A DNA stretch of 64,000 nt from Polaribacter sp. (GCA_028343155.1 JAOLXX010000002.1:1-64000), one strand, 5' to 3'. Counted from the first letter of the stretch, positions 43,652 to 53,161 are shown. A program made the numbers and translations. The notes: generated by a model not told the origin, from the letters alone.

Positions 43652-46474
43652 CTAAACTAGTTCTTTTTTTAAAAATTTGGCAGTATAACTGGTTTTATGT
43701 TTTACAACTTGTTCTGGAGTTCCTGTACACAAAATTTCTCCACCATTTTTTCCACCTTCCATTCCAACATCAATAACATAGTCGGCTAATTTTACAACAT
43801 CTAAATTGTGTTCAATAATTAATACCGTGTTTCCTTTGTTTGCCAGTTTATTTAGCACCTCCATAAGCACATTAGTATCTTCAAAATGAAGTCCTGTTGT
43901 AGGTTCATCTAGAATATAAAACGTATTTCCAGTATCTCTTTTAGATAATTCTGAAGCTAACTTTATACGTTGCGCTTCACCCCCTGAGAGCGTTGTAGAT
44001 TGTTGTCCTAATGTAATATAGCCCAGTCCAACATCTTTAATTGTTTTTAATTTCCTATGGATTTTAGGGATGTTTTCAAAGAAAATAGTAGCATCCTCAA
44101 TTGTCATATTCAATACATCGGAGATGGATTTTCCTTTGTATCGAATTTCTAAAGTTTCTCTGTTAAAACGCTTTCCTTGACAGGTTTCACACATTACCTG
44201 AACGTCTGGTAAAAAGTTCATTTCTATGACTCTAACGCCTCCGCCTTGGCAAGTTTCACATCTTCCTCCTTTTACATTGAAAGAAAATCTACCGGGTTTG
44301 TAGCCACGAATTGCTGCTTCTGGGGTTTTAGCAAATAAGCTTCTAACTTCTCCAAAAGTCCCTGTATAAGTTGCTGGATTGGATCGAGGAGTTCTTCCAA
44401 TAGGAGATTGATCAATATCAATTACTTTATCTACATGTTCTAAACCTTCAATCTTTTTATACGGCATTGGTTTTTTAACCCCTCTGTATATGTGAGCGTT
44501 TAAAATTGGATATAAAGTTTCGTTTATTAAAGTTGATTTTCCGCTTCCAGAAACCCCTGTTACACAAATCATTTTTCCAAGTGGAAACGCCACAGAAACA
44601 TTTTTTAAATTGTTACCATTTGCCCCTTTTAGTTTAATAAATTTTCCATTTCCTTCTCTCCGTTTTTTAGGAACTTCAATTTGCTTTCTATTTGTTAAAT
44701 AATCAGCAGTCAAGGTGTGTTGTTTTTTTAAATCTTCATAAGTTCCTTTGCTGACAATTTCTCCTCCATGTCTTCCAGCACCGGGACCAATATCTAACAC
44801 AAAATCTGCATGTTCAATCATTTCTTTATCATGCTCTACGACCAAAACAGAGTTTCCAATATCTCGTAATTTTACCAATGAATCTATTAGTTTTTCATTG
44901 TCACGTTGATGTAAGCCAATACTAGGTTCATCCAAAATATATAAAACACCTACTAGTTGCGAACCAATTTGTGTTGCCAACCGGATTCTCTGAGCTTCAC
45001 CACCAGAAAGTGATTTTGAAGTTCTATCCAGCGCTAAATAATCCAAGCCAACATCTAGCAAAAATTGAATTCTAGTCCTAATTTCTTTTAAAATTTCTGA
45101 GGCAATTATGAGTTGTTTTTTAGACAACTCTTTTTCAATATTTTTAAACCAATTTGCTAATTCTGCAATGTCCATTTGTGCTAAATCACTGATGTTTTTA
45201 TCAATAATTTTAAAATGAAGTGCCTCTTTTTTTAGTCGTTTTCCACCACAAGTTGAACACGAAACTTCATCCATAAAACCTTTTGCCCAGCGCTTAATAG
45301 AAGTACTTTCTGCATGCGAGTATTGGTTGGTAATGAAAGCGATGATTCCTTCAAAATCAATTTTATAATTTCTGGTTATACCGACTGTTTTAGATTCAAT
45401 TTTAAAAGATTCATTTCCACCATTTAAAATGATATCCAAAGCTTCTTTTGGAATGTCTTTAATTGGGTCTGTTAACTTAAATTGATAGCGTTCTGCTATG
45501 TTTTGAATTTGTTTGAAAATCCAACTCCCTTTCTCGACTCCTAAAGGAATAATTCCTCCATTTTGAATTGAAACAGTTTCCTCTGGAATTACTTTTTTTA
45601 AGTTAATTTCATTTGTAATTCCTAACCCATTACATCTGTCGCAAGCACCTTTGGGTGAGTTAAAAGAAAACGTGTTTGGTTCTGGATTTGGATAGGCAAT
45701 TCCAGATGTTGGACACATTAATTTTCTGCTGAAATAACGCGAATTGTTATCCTCTATATCAATAACCATCATGATGTTGTCGCCAGAATACAAGGCAGTC
45801 TTTATAGTTTCCTCTAGACGTTTTTCTGCAGATTTATTAATTAGTAGACGGTCAATAACAACTTCAATGTCATGTGTTTTGTACCTGTCTAAACGCATTC
45901 CTTTTTCAATTTCTTTGATTTCACCATCTACTCGAACACGTAAAAAACCTTGTTTAGAAATTTGTTCAAAAAGCTCTCGATAATGCCCTTTCCTAGATTT
46001 TATTAAAGGTGCTAAAACTGCAATTTTCTTATTGTCAAAATCTTTTAAAATAAGTTGTCTAATTTGCTCATCAGAATAACTTACCATTTTTTCTTTTGTA
46101 TTGAAAGAATACGCATCTGCAGCTCTAGCAAACAACAGTCTTAAAAAGTCATAAATCTCTGTAATGGTACCTACCGTAGAGCGTGGGCTCTTGTTGGTCG
46201 TTTTTTGTTCAATAGAAATTACTGGTGACAGTCCATCAATTTTATCAACATCGGGTCTTTCTAAACCTCCTAAAAACTGACGTGCATAAGCAGAAAATGT
46301 TTCTATATAACGTCTTTGTCCTTCGGCATAAATAGTGTCAAAAGCAAGAGATGACTTACCACTTCCGCTTAAACCAGTAATAACAACTAATTTTTCACGA
46401 GGGATTTTTACGTCAATATTTTTTAAATTATGGACTCTTGCTCCGTATACTTCTATGTATTCTTGATCTTTCAA
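43652..46474 (-). CDS. uvrA: Excinuclease ABC subunit A
   Basis: 940-residue damage-sensing ATPase of nucleotide excision repair. Two ABC modules: Walker A GLSGSGKS (residues 34-41) and GVSGSGKS near 640, with ABC signatures [14 protein letters not shown] and [14 protein letters not shown] and the Walker B/D-loop [13 protein letters not shown] and [13 protein letters not shown]. Zinc segments include CSTCGGKRL and the [16 protein letters not shown] ... CETCQGKRF pair, while the first module reads CPTS (Cys254, Ser257) ... CDRC (Cys278, Cys281), so one Cys is absent there. Length is standard. A TAACTTTG box is 26 bases before the start. Confidence 0.97.
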   Translation of the reverse strand: MKDQEYIEVYGARVHNLKNIDVKIPREKLVVITGLSGSGKSSLAFDTIYAEGQRRYIETFSAYARQFLGGLERPDVDKIDGLSPVISIEQKTTNKSPRSTVGTITEIYDFLRLLFARAADAYSFNTKEKMVSYSDEQIRQLILKDFDNKKIAVLAPLIKSRKGHYRELFEQISKQGFLRVRVDGEIKEIEKGMRLDRYKTHDIEVVIDRLLINKSAEKRLEETIKTALYSGDNIMMVIDIEDNNSRYFSRKLMCPTSGIAYPNPEPNTFSFNSPKGACDRCNGLGITNEINLKKVIPEETVSIQNGGIIPLGVEKGSWIFKQIQNIAERYQFKLTDPIKDIPKEALDIILNGGNESFKIESKTVGITRNYKIDFEGIIAFITNQYSHAESTSIKRWAKGFMDEVSCSTCGGKRLKKEALHFKIIDKNISDLAQMDIAELANWFKNIEKELSKKQLIIASEILKEIRTRIQFLLDVGLDYLALDRTSKSLSGGEAQRIRLATQIGSQLVGVLYILDEPSIGLHQRDNEKLIDSLVKLRDIGNSVLVVEHDKEMIEHADFVLDIGPGAGRHGGEIVSKGTYEDLKKQHTLTADYLTNRKQIEVPKKRREGNGKFIKLKGANGNNLKNVSVAFPLGKMICVTGVSGSGKSTLINETLYPILNAHIYRGVKKPMPYKKIEGLEHVDKVIDIDQSPIGRTPRSNPATYTGTFGEVRSLFAKTPEAAIRGYKPGRFSFNVKGGRCETCQGGGVRVIEMNFLPDVQVMCETCQGKRFNRETLEIRYKGKSISDVLNMTIEDATIFFENIPKIHRKLKTIKDVGLGYITLGQQSTTLSGGEAQRIKLASELSKRDTGNTFYILDEPTTGLHFEDTNVLMEVLNKLANKGNTVLIIEHNLDVVKLADYVIDVGMEGGKNGGEILCTGTPEQVVKHKTSYTAKFLKKELV

Positions 46475-46499
46475 CTGAGTGGTTTTTTTCTGAAAAAAG

Positions 46500-46507
46500 C
46501 AAAGTTA
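46500..46507 (-). promoter_or_regulatory. Bacteroidota -7 promoter box (TAACTTTG) for uvrA
   Basis: Minus-strand perfect TAnnTTTG, 26 bases before the uvrA start. Confidence 0.5.
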
Positions 46508-46657
46508 AAGAATCCTATTTTAATCTAAGAATGATTGTTTAATGCTTTTGTATTAAACTTTCTAACAAAATGAAATACCTTTTGAAAACAAGAAGTTAAA
46601 ACGCATTGCTATGAAATCATAAAATACTATCTTGCATTTTAATATTTTGAATATAAA

Positions 46658-46879
46658 ATGATTGATATTATTCGCCATTTTTTTGAAAGAAACGGTTTTC
46701 ATGTTTCATCAAGACTAGCTGACAGATTGGGTATGAGGGCACTCAATGTGCGACTTTTTTTTATTTATGTCACTTTTTTCACAGTAGGTTTGTCTTTTGG
46801 TTTTTATTTAACCTTGGCTTTTTTATTAAAGTTAAAAGACATGTTGTATACTAAAAGAAGTTCTGTATTTGACCTTTAG
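46658..46879 (+). CDS. PspC-domain small membrane protein
   Basis: 73 residues with one or two hydrophobic stretches (VRLFFIYVTFFTVGLSFGFYLTLAFLL) preceded by a helix with RLADRLGMRALNVR. This matches the PspC domain (membrane-stress related), though only in a truncated single-domain form. The next gene, a K+ channel, starts 3 bases after it, so they are co-transcribed, as often in Flavobacteriia. Confidence 0.8.
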   Translation: MIDIIRHFFERNGFHVSSRLADRLGMRALNVRLFFIYVTFFTVGLSFGFYLTLAFLLKLKDMLYTKRSSVFDL

Positions 46880-46882
46880 AAT

Positions 46883-47887
46883 ATGAAAATAAATGTATTA
46901 GAATCTAAAATTAATAAAACATTATTTTTAGTTGTTACTATTATAGCACTTGGTACAATTGGCTACATGTTACTTTCGCATTATTCATTTGTTGATGCTT
47001 TGTATATGACTGTAATAACAGTCACTACTGTTGGATTTGGTGAGTTAAAACCATTTACATCTGAAGAAAAAATTTTTACAATATTTTTAATTTTAACAAG
47101 TATAACTATTTTTGGATACGCCGTTTCAGCCTTTTCTGAGTATTTAGCTAGCGGTAGATTATTTGAACATTTTAAGCATAGAAAAGTGGAGAAACAAATA
47201 GCAAATTTAAAAGGGCACACGATTGTTTGTGGTTATGGTAGAAACGGAAAACAAGCAATTTTAAAATTAAAAAATTACAATAAAAATTTTGTTGTTGTAG
47301 AAAGAAACAAAGAAGTATCTGAATTTTTAGATTCTGAAGGAATATTAAATATTAATGGAGATGCAACTTTAGATGAAACTCTAATGGGAGCAGGTATTGA
47401 TAAAGCGGCTAACTTAATTACGGCATTGCCTTCTGATGCTGATAATTTATTTGTTGTTTTAACAGTGAGCCAATTAAATATAAAATGCAAGGTAATCAGT
47501 AGAGCATCGAACGAATCTTCTTATAGTAAATTAAAAATAGCAGGTGCAAATAATGTCATTATGCCAGACAAATTAGGAGGAGATCATATGGCGTCTTTAG
47601 TTGTAACTCCAGATGTTATTGAGTTTGTAGACCGATTGACGGTAGAAGGAGAAACCACTGCAAATTTAGAAGAAATTGCTGTAAATGATTTACCAAAAAA
47701 ATATATCGGAAAAACTCTTCTAGACCTAGATTTAAGAAAAAAAACAGGTTGTACTGTTATTGGTTTGGTAAATTTAGATAAAGAGTATATCATAAATCCA
47801 GAGGCAAACTCGGCATTAATTGCAGGATCACTTTTAATTGTTTTAGGAAGACCCCCACAAATTATTAAACTAAGAGAATTGTTTTAA
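46883..47887 (+). CDS. Two-TM potassium channel with RCK (TrkA-N/TrkA-C) domain
   Basis: 334 residues. Two membrane helices (residues 11-33 and 66-88) flank a pore loop with the selectivity filter TVGFGE (residues 49-54). A cytosolic RCK domain follows: GHTIVCGYGRNGKQAI (Rossmann, NAD binding), VVVERNKE, NGDATLDETLMGAG and the TrkA-C part from about 250. This is the MthK/Kch-type architecture, probably gated by NAD(H), ATP or Ca2+ bound to the RCK ring. Located directly after the PspC gene. Confidence 0.92.
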   Translation: MKINVLESKINKTLFLVVTIIALGTIGYMLLSHYSFVDALYMTVITVTTVGFGELKPFTSEEKIFTIFLILTSITIFGYAVSAFSEYLASGRLFEHFKHRKVEKQIANLKGHTIVCGYGRNGKQAILKLKNYNKNFVVVERNKEVSEFLDSEGILNINGDATLDETLMGAGIDKAANLITALPSDADNLFVVLTVSQLNIKCKVISRASNESSYSKLKIAGANNVIMPDKLGGDHMASLVVTPDVIEFVDRLTVEGETTANLEEIAVNDLPKKYIGKTLLDLDLRKKTGCTVIGLVNLDKEYIINPEANSALIAGSLLIVLGRPPQIIKLRELF

Positions 47888-48031
47888 AATTTCAGCCAAA
47901 ATCTTTTAAATAAGTTTTGGTGAGACTCATAGGCACACTACAAGAAAAGATTTTTAACACATAAAACTTGTTGAAAGAGTCATTTTTTATCATATTGCGT
48001 ATTGCACACTGAAAATTAATAAAAATAAATT

Positions 48032-49642
48032 ATGTACAAAAAAATTTTTACCCTCTTTTTAACGGTAGTTCCAATGTTGTCATTTGCTCAAGAGTTATCT
48101 ATGGATCAAACAATAGAGGCAAAATTCAAACCATTTGCTAATGCTGTAAGTTCAGTCGTTTTTTATCCAATCTCAATTGTTGGGATAGAGGTTCCAATTG
48201 TAATTATTGTTTTATTAGTTGGCGCTTTATTCTTTACAGTATATTTTAAGTTTGCTAATATTACTTTGTTAGGTGTTGCTATTCGAGCTACTAAGGGGAG
48301 ATATGATGAAATTGATCATCACTCAGTTGATGAAGCTGCTGGAGACGCGACTCCAGGAGGAGATGTTTTTGAAAGTGTTCAAGCAGAAGGAGTTGTAGGA
48401 GAGGTCACCCATTTTCAGGCGTTAACAGCCGCACTCTCTGCAACAGTAGGTTTAGGAAATATTGCCGGGGTTGCTGTTGCAATTGCAATTGGGGGTCCAG
48501 GAGCTACTATATGGATGATTGTAGCTGGTTTTTTAGGAATGTCTACAAAATTAGTGGAAGCTACTTTAGGAGTAAAATATAGGGAAGTTGGAGCGGATGG
48601 AAAAATATATGGTGGCCCAATGTATTACTTGAAAAAAGGATTAAAAGAAAAAAATTTAGCAGGATTTGGAAAAGTTTTAGCTGGTATATATGCTGTTTTT
48701 GTAATTGGAGGTTCTTTTGGTGGTGGAAATATGTTTCAATCGAACCAAGCTGCTGCGCAATTTAAACAGCTTTTTGGACTAGATTCAGGTTTTTTCTTTG
48801 GTGTTTTAATGGCAATACTAGTAGGTATAGTCATTATAGGTGGAATTAAAAGAATAGGGCAAGTAACAGAAAAAATAGTACCCTTTATGGGAATTATGTT
48901 TGTGGGTGCATCTGTCATAATAATTGTGATGAACTTTACAATAATTCCTGAAGCGATGTTACAAATTTGGAAGGGTGCTTTTGATCAAACATCAATTGTA
49001 GGAGGTTTGATTGGGGTGATGATTGTTGGTTTTCAAAGAGCTGCTTTTTCAAATGAGGCAGGTGTTGGGTCAGCATCTATTGCACATGCAGCAGTTAAAA
49101 CGAAGTTTCCAGCAAGTGAAGGAATTGTTGCTTCAATAGGTCCCTTTGTAGATACGGTAATTATTTGTACAATGACTGCTTTGGTAATTGTAGTAACCAA
49201 TTTAAAAAGTAATTTGTTCAATTACGCAAATCTAGATGAAGGCAATAATGTTATTATGAACAGTACTGGAGCACATCTAGGAGGCGTAGATTTAACCTCT
49301 GTGGCTTTTGATTCTGCAATTCCTAATTTTTCTATTTTGCTAACAATAGCAGTAATTTTATTTGCTTTTTCTACCATGCTTTCTTGGTCTTATTATGGAA
49401 TACAAGGATGGAAATATTTATTTGGAAAAAGTAAATTCGCAGATATTTCATACAAAGCACTGTTTTTAATTTTTGTTGTCATCGGTGCTTCTTCTAGCCT
49501 AGGGTCTGTAATAGAATTTTCCGATGCTATGATATTTGCAATGGTGTTCCCTAATGTTATAGGCTTGTTTTTGTTAGCTCCAAAAGTAAAACTTGAACTG
49601 GTAAGATATTTAAATGCCATTAGTTATAATAGAGAAAAATAA
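48032..49642 (+). CDS. Alanine/glycine:cation symporter (AGCS family)
   Basis: 536 residues, about 11 membrane helices. Family signatures: FQALTAALSATVGLGNIAGVAVAIAIGGPGATIWM, EATLGVKYREV, GGPMYYLKKGL, VGFQRAAFSNEAGVGSASIAHAAV and FSTMLSWSYYGIQGWKYLFG. An N-terminal signal-like segment (residues 4-19) and about 30 residues with acidic composition in the first loop (YDEIDHHSVDEAAGDATPGGD) are unusual for E. coli-type AGCS but frequent in Bacteroidota. Probably imports alanine or glycine with Na+. Confidence 0.93.
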   Translation: MYKKIFTLFLTVVPMLSFAQELSMDQTIEAKFKPFANAVSSVVFYPISIVGIEVPIVIIVLLVGALFFTVYFKFANITLLGVAIRATKGRYDEIDHHSVDEAAGDATPGGDVFESVQAEGVVGEVTHFQALTAALSATVGLGNIAGVAVAIAIGGPGATIWMIVAGFLGMSTKLVEATLGVKYREVGADGKIYGGPMYYLKKGLKEKNLAGFGKVLAGIYAVFVIGGSFGGGNMFQSNQAAAQFKQLFGLDSGFFFGVLMAILVGIVIIGGIKRIGQVTEKIVPFMGIMFVGASVIIIVMNFTIIPEAMLQIWKGAFDQTSIVGGLIGVMIVGFQRAAFSNEAGVGSASIAHAAVKTKFPASEGIVASIGPFVDTVIICTMTALVIVVTNLKSNLFNYANLDEGNNVIMNSTGAHLGGVDLTSVAFDSAIPNFSILLTIAVILFAFSTMLSWSYYGIQGWKYLFGKSKFADISYKALFLIFVVIGASSSLGSVIEFSDAMIFAMVFPNVIGLFLLAPKVKLELVRYLNAISYNREK

Positions 49643-49653
49643 ATTTTATTAAA

Positions 49654-50554
49654 ATGAGTTTCTTTACATCCTATTTCTGGTACAATAAGAGTCAAAGAAA
49701 TGGGGTTTTATTTTTAGTAATACTCATTATTTTTTTTACAATCAATTATTTTTTTTGATGTTTTTTCCAAAGATGAAATAATAGAAATCAATCAACCAGA
49801 AATTCTCGCTTTTCAGTATCAAATAGATAGTTTAAAATCTATTGAAATTGAAAATAGAAAACCAAAGATATATCCTTTTAACCCTAATTATATAACAGAT
49901 TATAAAGGAGAGCAATTGGGAATGTCTTTGCAAGAAATAGATAGACTACTAGCATTTAGAAAAATGAATAAGTTTATCAATTCAAAAGACGAATTTCAAA
50001 ACATAACAAAAATTTCTGACTCTTTATTGAATAGAATCTCTCCTTATTTTAAATTTCCAGATTGGGTTGTTAAAAGAAATCAAAAATCAAATTCAAATGT
50101 CATTCCGATGGCTGTTGAGAAATCTTACAATACGAAATCAAAATATAATTTATCAACTACAGACATAAACAAAGCAACAGTAGAAGATTTTAAAACCATT
50201 AGTGGAATTGGTGCTGCATTTTCAGAACGTATTATTAAGTATCGTTCTAAATTACAAGGATTTTCATTCGAAAGTCAACTTTATGAAGTTTGGGGATTAG
50301 AAAAAGAAGTCGTCGAAAAAGTGTTAGCAACCTTTAAAATTTTTGAAAAACCATACATTAAAAAAACAAATGTAAATACGCTTACTTTCAAAGAGTTATT
50401 GAAAAATCCATATATTGATTATGAGTTGTGCAAAAAAATATTTGATTATAAAGACGAAGTAGCTGAGCTTCAAAATATTTTAGAATTAAAAAAGATCAAG
50501 GGTTTTCCTTTGGATAAATATGATAGAATAGTCTTATATTTGATGGCTGAATAA
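49654..50554 (+). pseudogene. Helix-hairpin-helix (ComEA-like) membrane protein, one-base frameshift
   Basis: Starts at ATG 49654 with MSFFTSYFWYNKSQRNG and a membrane segment LFLVILIIFFTINYFF, then stops at TGA 49756-49758 right in a run of eight T (49749-49756). Removing one T joins it to an uninterrupted frame (from GAT 49757) that reads DVFSKDEIIEINQPEI and on through MSLQEIDRLLAFRKMNKF (49916) to 50554. The joined product is about 299 residues with HhH repeats (LSTTDINKATVEDFKTISGIGAAFSERIIKYR, NVNTLTFKELLKNPYIDYELCKKIF). The family is anchored by the N-terminal helix, so the 639-base downstream ORF alone lacks its anchor. Could be a sequencing error, true frameshift or phase-variable run. 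Confidence 0.75.
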
Positions 50555-50574
50555 ACACACAAATTTCTATACTA

Positions 50575-51741
50575 ATGAACAGTATGTATTTTACTGAAGA
50601 GCACGAAGCTTTTCGTGCTAGTTTCAAAGATTTTTTGCAGAAAGAAGTAGTCCCTCACATCAATAAATGGGAGAAAGAAGGAAGTATAGAACGTTTCATT
50701 TGGAAGAAATTTGGAGAGATGGGGTACTTTGGTTTAAATACTCCAGAGGAGTTTGGTGGTTTAAATTTGGATTTATTCTACACGGTTGTCTTTTTAGAAG
50801 AATTACAAAAGATTAATTCAGGCGGATTTGCAGCAGCAATCTGGGCACACGAATATTTAGCAATGACACACCTTATAGAAGAGGGTGATACTTTTATTAA
50901 AAATAAATATTTGGCACCAAGTATTTCAGGAGAGATGATTGGTTGCCTCTGTATTACAGAACCATTTGGAGGTTCTGATGTTGCAGGGATGCGTTCTACA
51001 GCAATTAAGAAAGGAGAGACCTATATCTTAAATGGATCAAAAACATTTATTACAAATGGTGTGTTTTCAGACTATTTAATTGTTGCAGCAAAAACAGATC
51101 CGTCAGACAAACATAAAGGAATCAGTCTTTTTGTGGTCGATAGGGATTCAAAAGGACTCACAGCAACTAGTTTAGATAAATTAGGTTGGAAAGCTTCAGA
51201 TACAGGAGAAATTGCTTTTGATAATGTAGAAATTCCTGCTAAAAATTTATTGGGAGATGAAGGAAAAGGATTTCCATATATTATGCAACACTTCGCGTTA
51301 GAACGTTTAATTATGGGAGTAAATGCCCATGCAAGAGCAGAATTCTCCTTAGATTATGCTATAAATTACATGAAAGAACGAGAAGCTTTTGGTAAATCTT
51401 TAGATAAATTTCAAGCATTGAGACACAAGATTGTAGAAATGGCGAGTAGAGTTGATATGTGTAAAGAATATAATTATTCAATTACAAAGCGTTTAGATCA
51501 GGGGCAGTACGTTGTAAAAGAGGCAACGATGTCTAAGTTATTGTCAACAAAAATGGCAGATGAAGTAATTTATGACGCCTTACAAATGTTAGGGGGCTAT
51601 GGTTATATGGAAGAATATCCAATGGCACGTTTATTACGTGATAGCCGACTAGGCACAATTGGAGGTGGAACTTCAGAGATTTTAAAAGAAATTATAGCAA
51701 AAATAGTAATTGACAAAAAAGAGTACAAGCCAGTGATGTAG
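50575..51741 (+). CDS. Acyl-CoA dehydrogenase (catalytic Glu on IVD/LCAD-type helix)
   Basis: 388-residue FAD enzyme. Segments: FGEMGYFGLNTPEEFGGLNLDL, MIGCLCITEPFGGSDVAGM, TGEIAFDNVEIPAKNLLGDEGKGF, FGKSLDKFQALRHKIVEM, and LGGYGYMEEYPMARLLRDSRLGTIGGGTSEIL. At the usual MCAD catalytic position (YEGT) it has GGGT (Gly364), while FALERL in helix G carries Glu243, the base position used in isovaleryl-CoA and long-chain acyl-CoA dehydrogenases. Substrate likely branched-chain or long-chain acyl-CoA. It is between the HhH gene and rpsU as often seen in Flavobacteriia. Confidence 0.93.
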   Translation: MNSMYFTEEHEAFRASFKDFLQKEVVPHINKWEKEGSIERFIWKKFGEMGYFGLNTPEEFGGLNLDLFYTVVFLEELQKINSGGFAAAIWAHEYLAMTHLIEEGDTFIKNKYLAPSISGEMIGCLCITEPFGGSDVAGMRSTAIKKGETYILNGSKTFITNGVFSDYLIVAAKTDPSDKHKGISLFVVDRDSKGLTATSLDKLGWKASDTGEIAFDNVEIPAKNLLGDEGKGFPYIMQHFALERLIMGVNAHARAEFSLDYAINYMKEREAFGKSLDKFQALRHKIVEMASRVDMCKEYNYSITKRLDQGQYVVKEATMSKLLSTKMADEVIYDALQMLGGYGYMEEYPMARLLRDSRLGTIGGGTSEILKEIIAKIVIDKKEYKPVM

Positions 51742-51852
51742 CTTTTTACAGGGCCTTCCCTAAAGGTCGGGCTTTGCGTTTTATTTTTTATATCAAATAA
51801 AAGATATCACTACAATTCTTAACGCAAATTTAGAAGTCAAAAATAATTTAGT

Positions 51853-51887
51853 ATTCATAATTCATATTTCAAAATTTGTAATTACTT
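51853..51887. repeat. Degenerate heptad repeat upstream of rpsU
   Basis: Five consecutive 7-base units ATTCATA, ATTCATA, TTTCAAA, ATTTGTA, ATTACTT running into the rpsU -7 box. The first two are identical. Confidence 0.5.
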
Positions 51888-51890
51888 TTG
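51883..51890 (+). promoter_or_regulatory. Bacteroidota -7 promoter box (TACTTTTG) for rpsU
   Basis: TACTTTTG matches TAnnTTTG, 73 bases upstream of the rpsU start, leaving a leader long enough for regulation. Confidence 0.5.
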
Positions 51891-51946
51891 CAGTCCAAAA
51901 AATAAACTAATAGTTTAAACACTATTCAAAATATAAAGAGACTATG

Positions 51947-51956
51947 AAAGGAGGTG
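51947..51956 (+). promoter_or_regulatory. Unusually strong Shine-Dalgarno of rpsU (AAAGGAGGTG)
   Basis: AAAGGAGGTG lies 7 bases before the ATG at 51964 (GGAGG core 9 bases before). Most other starts in this window have no recognisable Shine-Dalgarno. In Bacteroidota ribosomes bS21, bS18 and bS6 hide the 3' tail of 16S rRNA, so a strong SD on the bS21 gene itself suggests it is read mainly by ribosomes short of bS21. Confidence 0.85.
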
Positions 51957-51963
51957 CCTACTT

Positions 51964-52161
51964 ATGTTAATTATACCAATTAAAGAAGGAGAGAATATAG
52001 ATAGAGCTTTAAAGCGTTACAAAAGAAAATTTGATCGTACTAAAACGATGAAGAACTTGCGTGCTAGAAAGAACTTTACAAAGCCATCTGTAGCTAATAG
52101 AGCTCAAAGAATTAAAGCTTCATACGTTCAAGGATTAAGAACAAAAGAAGAAATAGGTTAG
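51964..52161 (+). CDS. rpsU: 30S ribosomal protein bS21
   Basis: 65-residue basic protein: LIIPIKEGENIDRALKRYKRKFDRTKTMKNLRARKNFTKPS is a normal bS21, with a Flavobacteriia-type C-terminus ending RTKEEIG. It binds the platform of the small subunit and, in this phylum, helps cover the anti-Shine-Dalgarno tail. Its own start has a very strong SD (see that entry) and an overlapping 8-codon reading frame, pointing to autoregulation. A strong hairpin terminator follows. Confidence 0.96.
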   Translation: MLIIPIKEGENIDRALKRYKRKFDRTKTMKNLRARKNFTKPSVANRAQRIKASYVQGLRTKEEIG

Positions 52162-52182
52162 CAATAACTTATTTGAAATATC

Positions 52183-52217
52183 AAACTCGTAATGCATTTT
52201 GCATTACGAGTTTTTTT
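52183..52217 (+). terminator. Rho-independent terminator after rpsU
   Basis: Perfect 13-base stem, left arm 52183-52195 and right arm 52201-52213 (core ACTCGTAATGC / GCATTACGAGT), 5-base loop, then a run of T. It ends rpsU and separates it from xerC. Confidence 0.92.
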
Positions 52218-52230
52218 ATGTTTAATTTTT

Positions 52231-52268
52231 TGTAATTTTACCAATTACCAATTACTAAATAACTAATA
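52231..52268. repeat. Degenerate heptad repeat before xerC
   Basis: Units read TAATTTT, ACCAATT, ACCAATT, ACTAAAT, AACTAAT in consecutive 7-base steps, ending at the TTG start of xerC. Confidence 0.5.
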
Positions 52269-52270
52269 AT

Positions 52271-53158
52271 TTGATCGATTCATTTTTAGCATATATTACT
52301 TTAGAAAAAAAATATTCTATACATACAATTACTGCTTATAAAAATGATTTAATTTCTTTCACAGATTTTTTAGTTACCCAATACAATCAAGAAAATTTGT
52401 TAGAAGTTCACTATCCGCAAATTAGAAGCTGGATTGTCACGCTGGTTGCTGATAAAATATCGAATAGAACAATCAATAGGAAAGTAAGTTCTTTAAAGTC
52501 TTTTTATAAATTTTTACAAAAAACGAAGCAAATAGCTGCAAATCCATTATCAAAACACAAAGCCTTAAAAATAGAGAAAAGAGTTCAGGTGCCTTTTTCA
52601 TTTAAAGAGATTGATGCCGTAGTTAAGGAAGTTGCAATTGACAATGATTTTACATCCGTCAGAAATAAGCTGATTATAGAGTTATTATATTCAACTGGAA
52701 TAAGAAGAGCAGAGCTTATTCATCTTAAAGAAAGAGATGTTAGTCTGTCAGATAGAACAATAAAAGTCCTAGGGAAAAGAAATAAAGAACGATTTATTCC
52801 TTTGTTATACTCGGTAATTCAAACCTTAAAAGACTATTTAGAATTAAAAAAAGAATTTACAAGCGGAGAAGAAGAACTCTTTATTACAGAAAAAGGAAAT
52901 AAATTATATGAAACACTTGTCTATAGAGTTATAAATTCCTACTTTAGTAGAGCATCTTCAAAAGAGAAAAAAAGTCCACATATATTGCGGCATTCTTTTG
53001 CAACACACCTCTTAAATGGAGGCGCAGATTTAAATTCAGTTAAAGAGTTGCTAGGGCATTCATCTTTAGCATCAACACAAGTCTACACTCAAAATAGTCT
53101 TGATGTTTTAAAAAAAGTATACAAACAAGCTCACCCTAGGAGTAATAAAAATAAATAA
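52271..53158 (+). CDS. xerC: Site-specific tyrosine recombinase, XerC/XerD type
   Basis: 295 residues. N-terminal SAM-like core-binding domain (1-90, FLAYITLEKKYSIHTITAYKNDL). Catalytic residues: Arg145 (TGIRRAEL), Lys169, His237-x-x-Arg240 (HILRHSFATHL), His263 (LLGHSS) and Tyr272 (TQVYTQ). It resolves chromosome dimers at dif with a partner recombinase. The start is TTG at 52271; no ATG exists before a good core-binding domain. A dedicated phage-integrase role is unlikely because there is no element around it; the surrounding rpsU-xer-hpf order is standard in the family. Confidence 0.93.
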   Translation: MIDSFLAYITLEKKYSIHTITAYKNDLISFTDFLVTQYNQENLLEVHYPQIRSWIVTLVADKISNRTINRKVSSLKSFYKFLQKTKQIAANPLSKHKALKIEKRVQVPFSFKEIDAVVKEVAIDNDFTSVRNKLIIELLYSTGIRRAELIHLKERDVSLSDRTIKVLGKRNKERFIPLLYSVIQTLKDYLELKKEFTSGEEELFITEKGNKLYETLVYRVINSYFSRASSKEKKSPHILRHSFATHLLNGGADLNSVKELLGHSSLASTQVYTQNSLDVLKKVYKQAHPRSNKNK

Positions 53159-53161
53159 TGT

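Noticed and set aside
51752-51775. Terminator after the acyl-CoA dehydrogenase
   Set aside because: A 6-pair stem (GGCCTT / AAGGTC) exists, but the T tract is 12 bases further on, so it is too weak to claim.
52271-53158. XerC-type gene as an integrase of a mobile element
   Set aside because: Gene order rpsU-xer-hpf is standard and no element boundaries, att repeats or cargo are seen.
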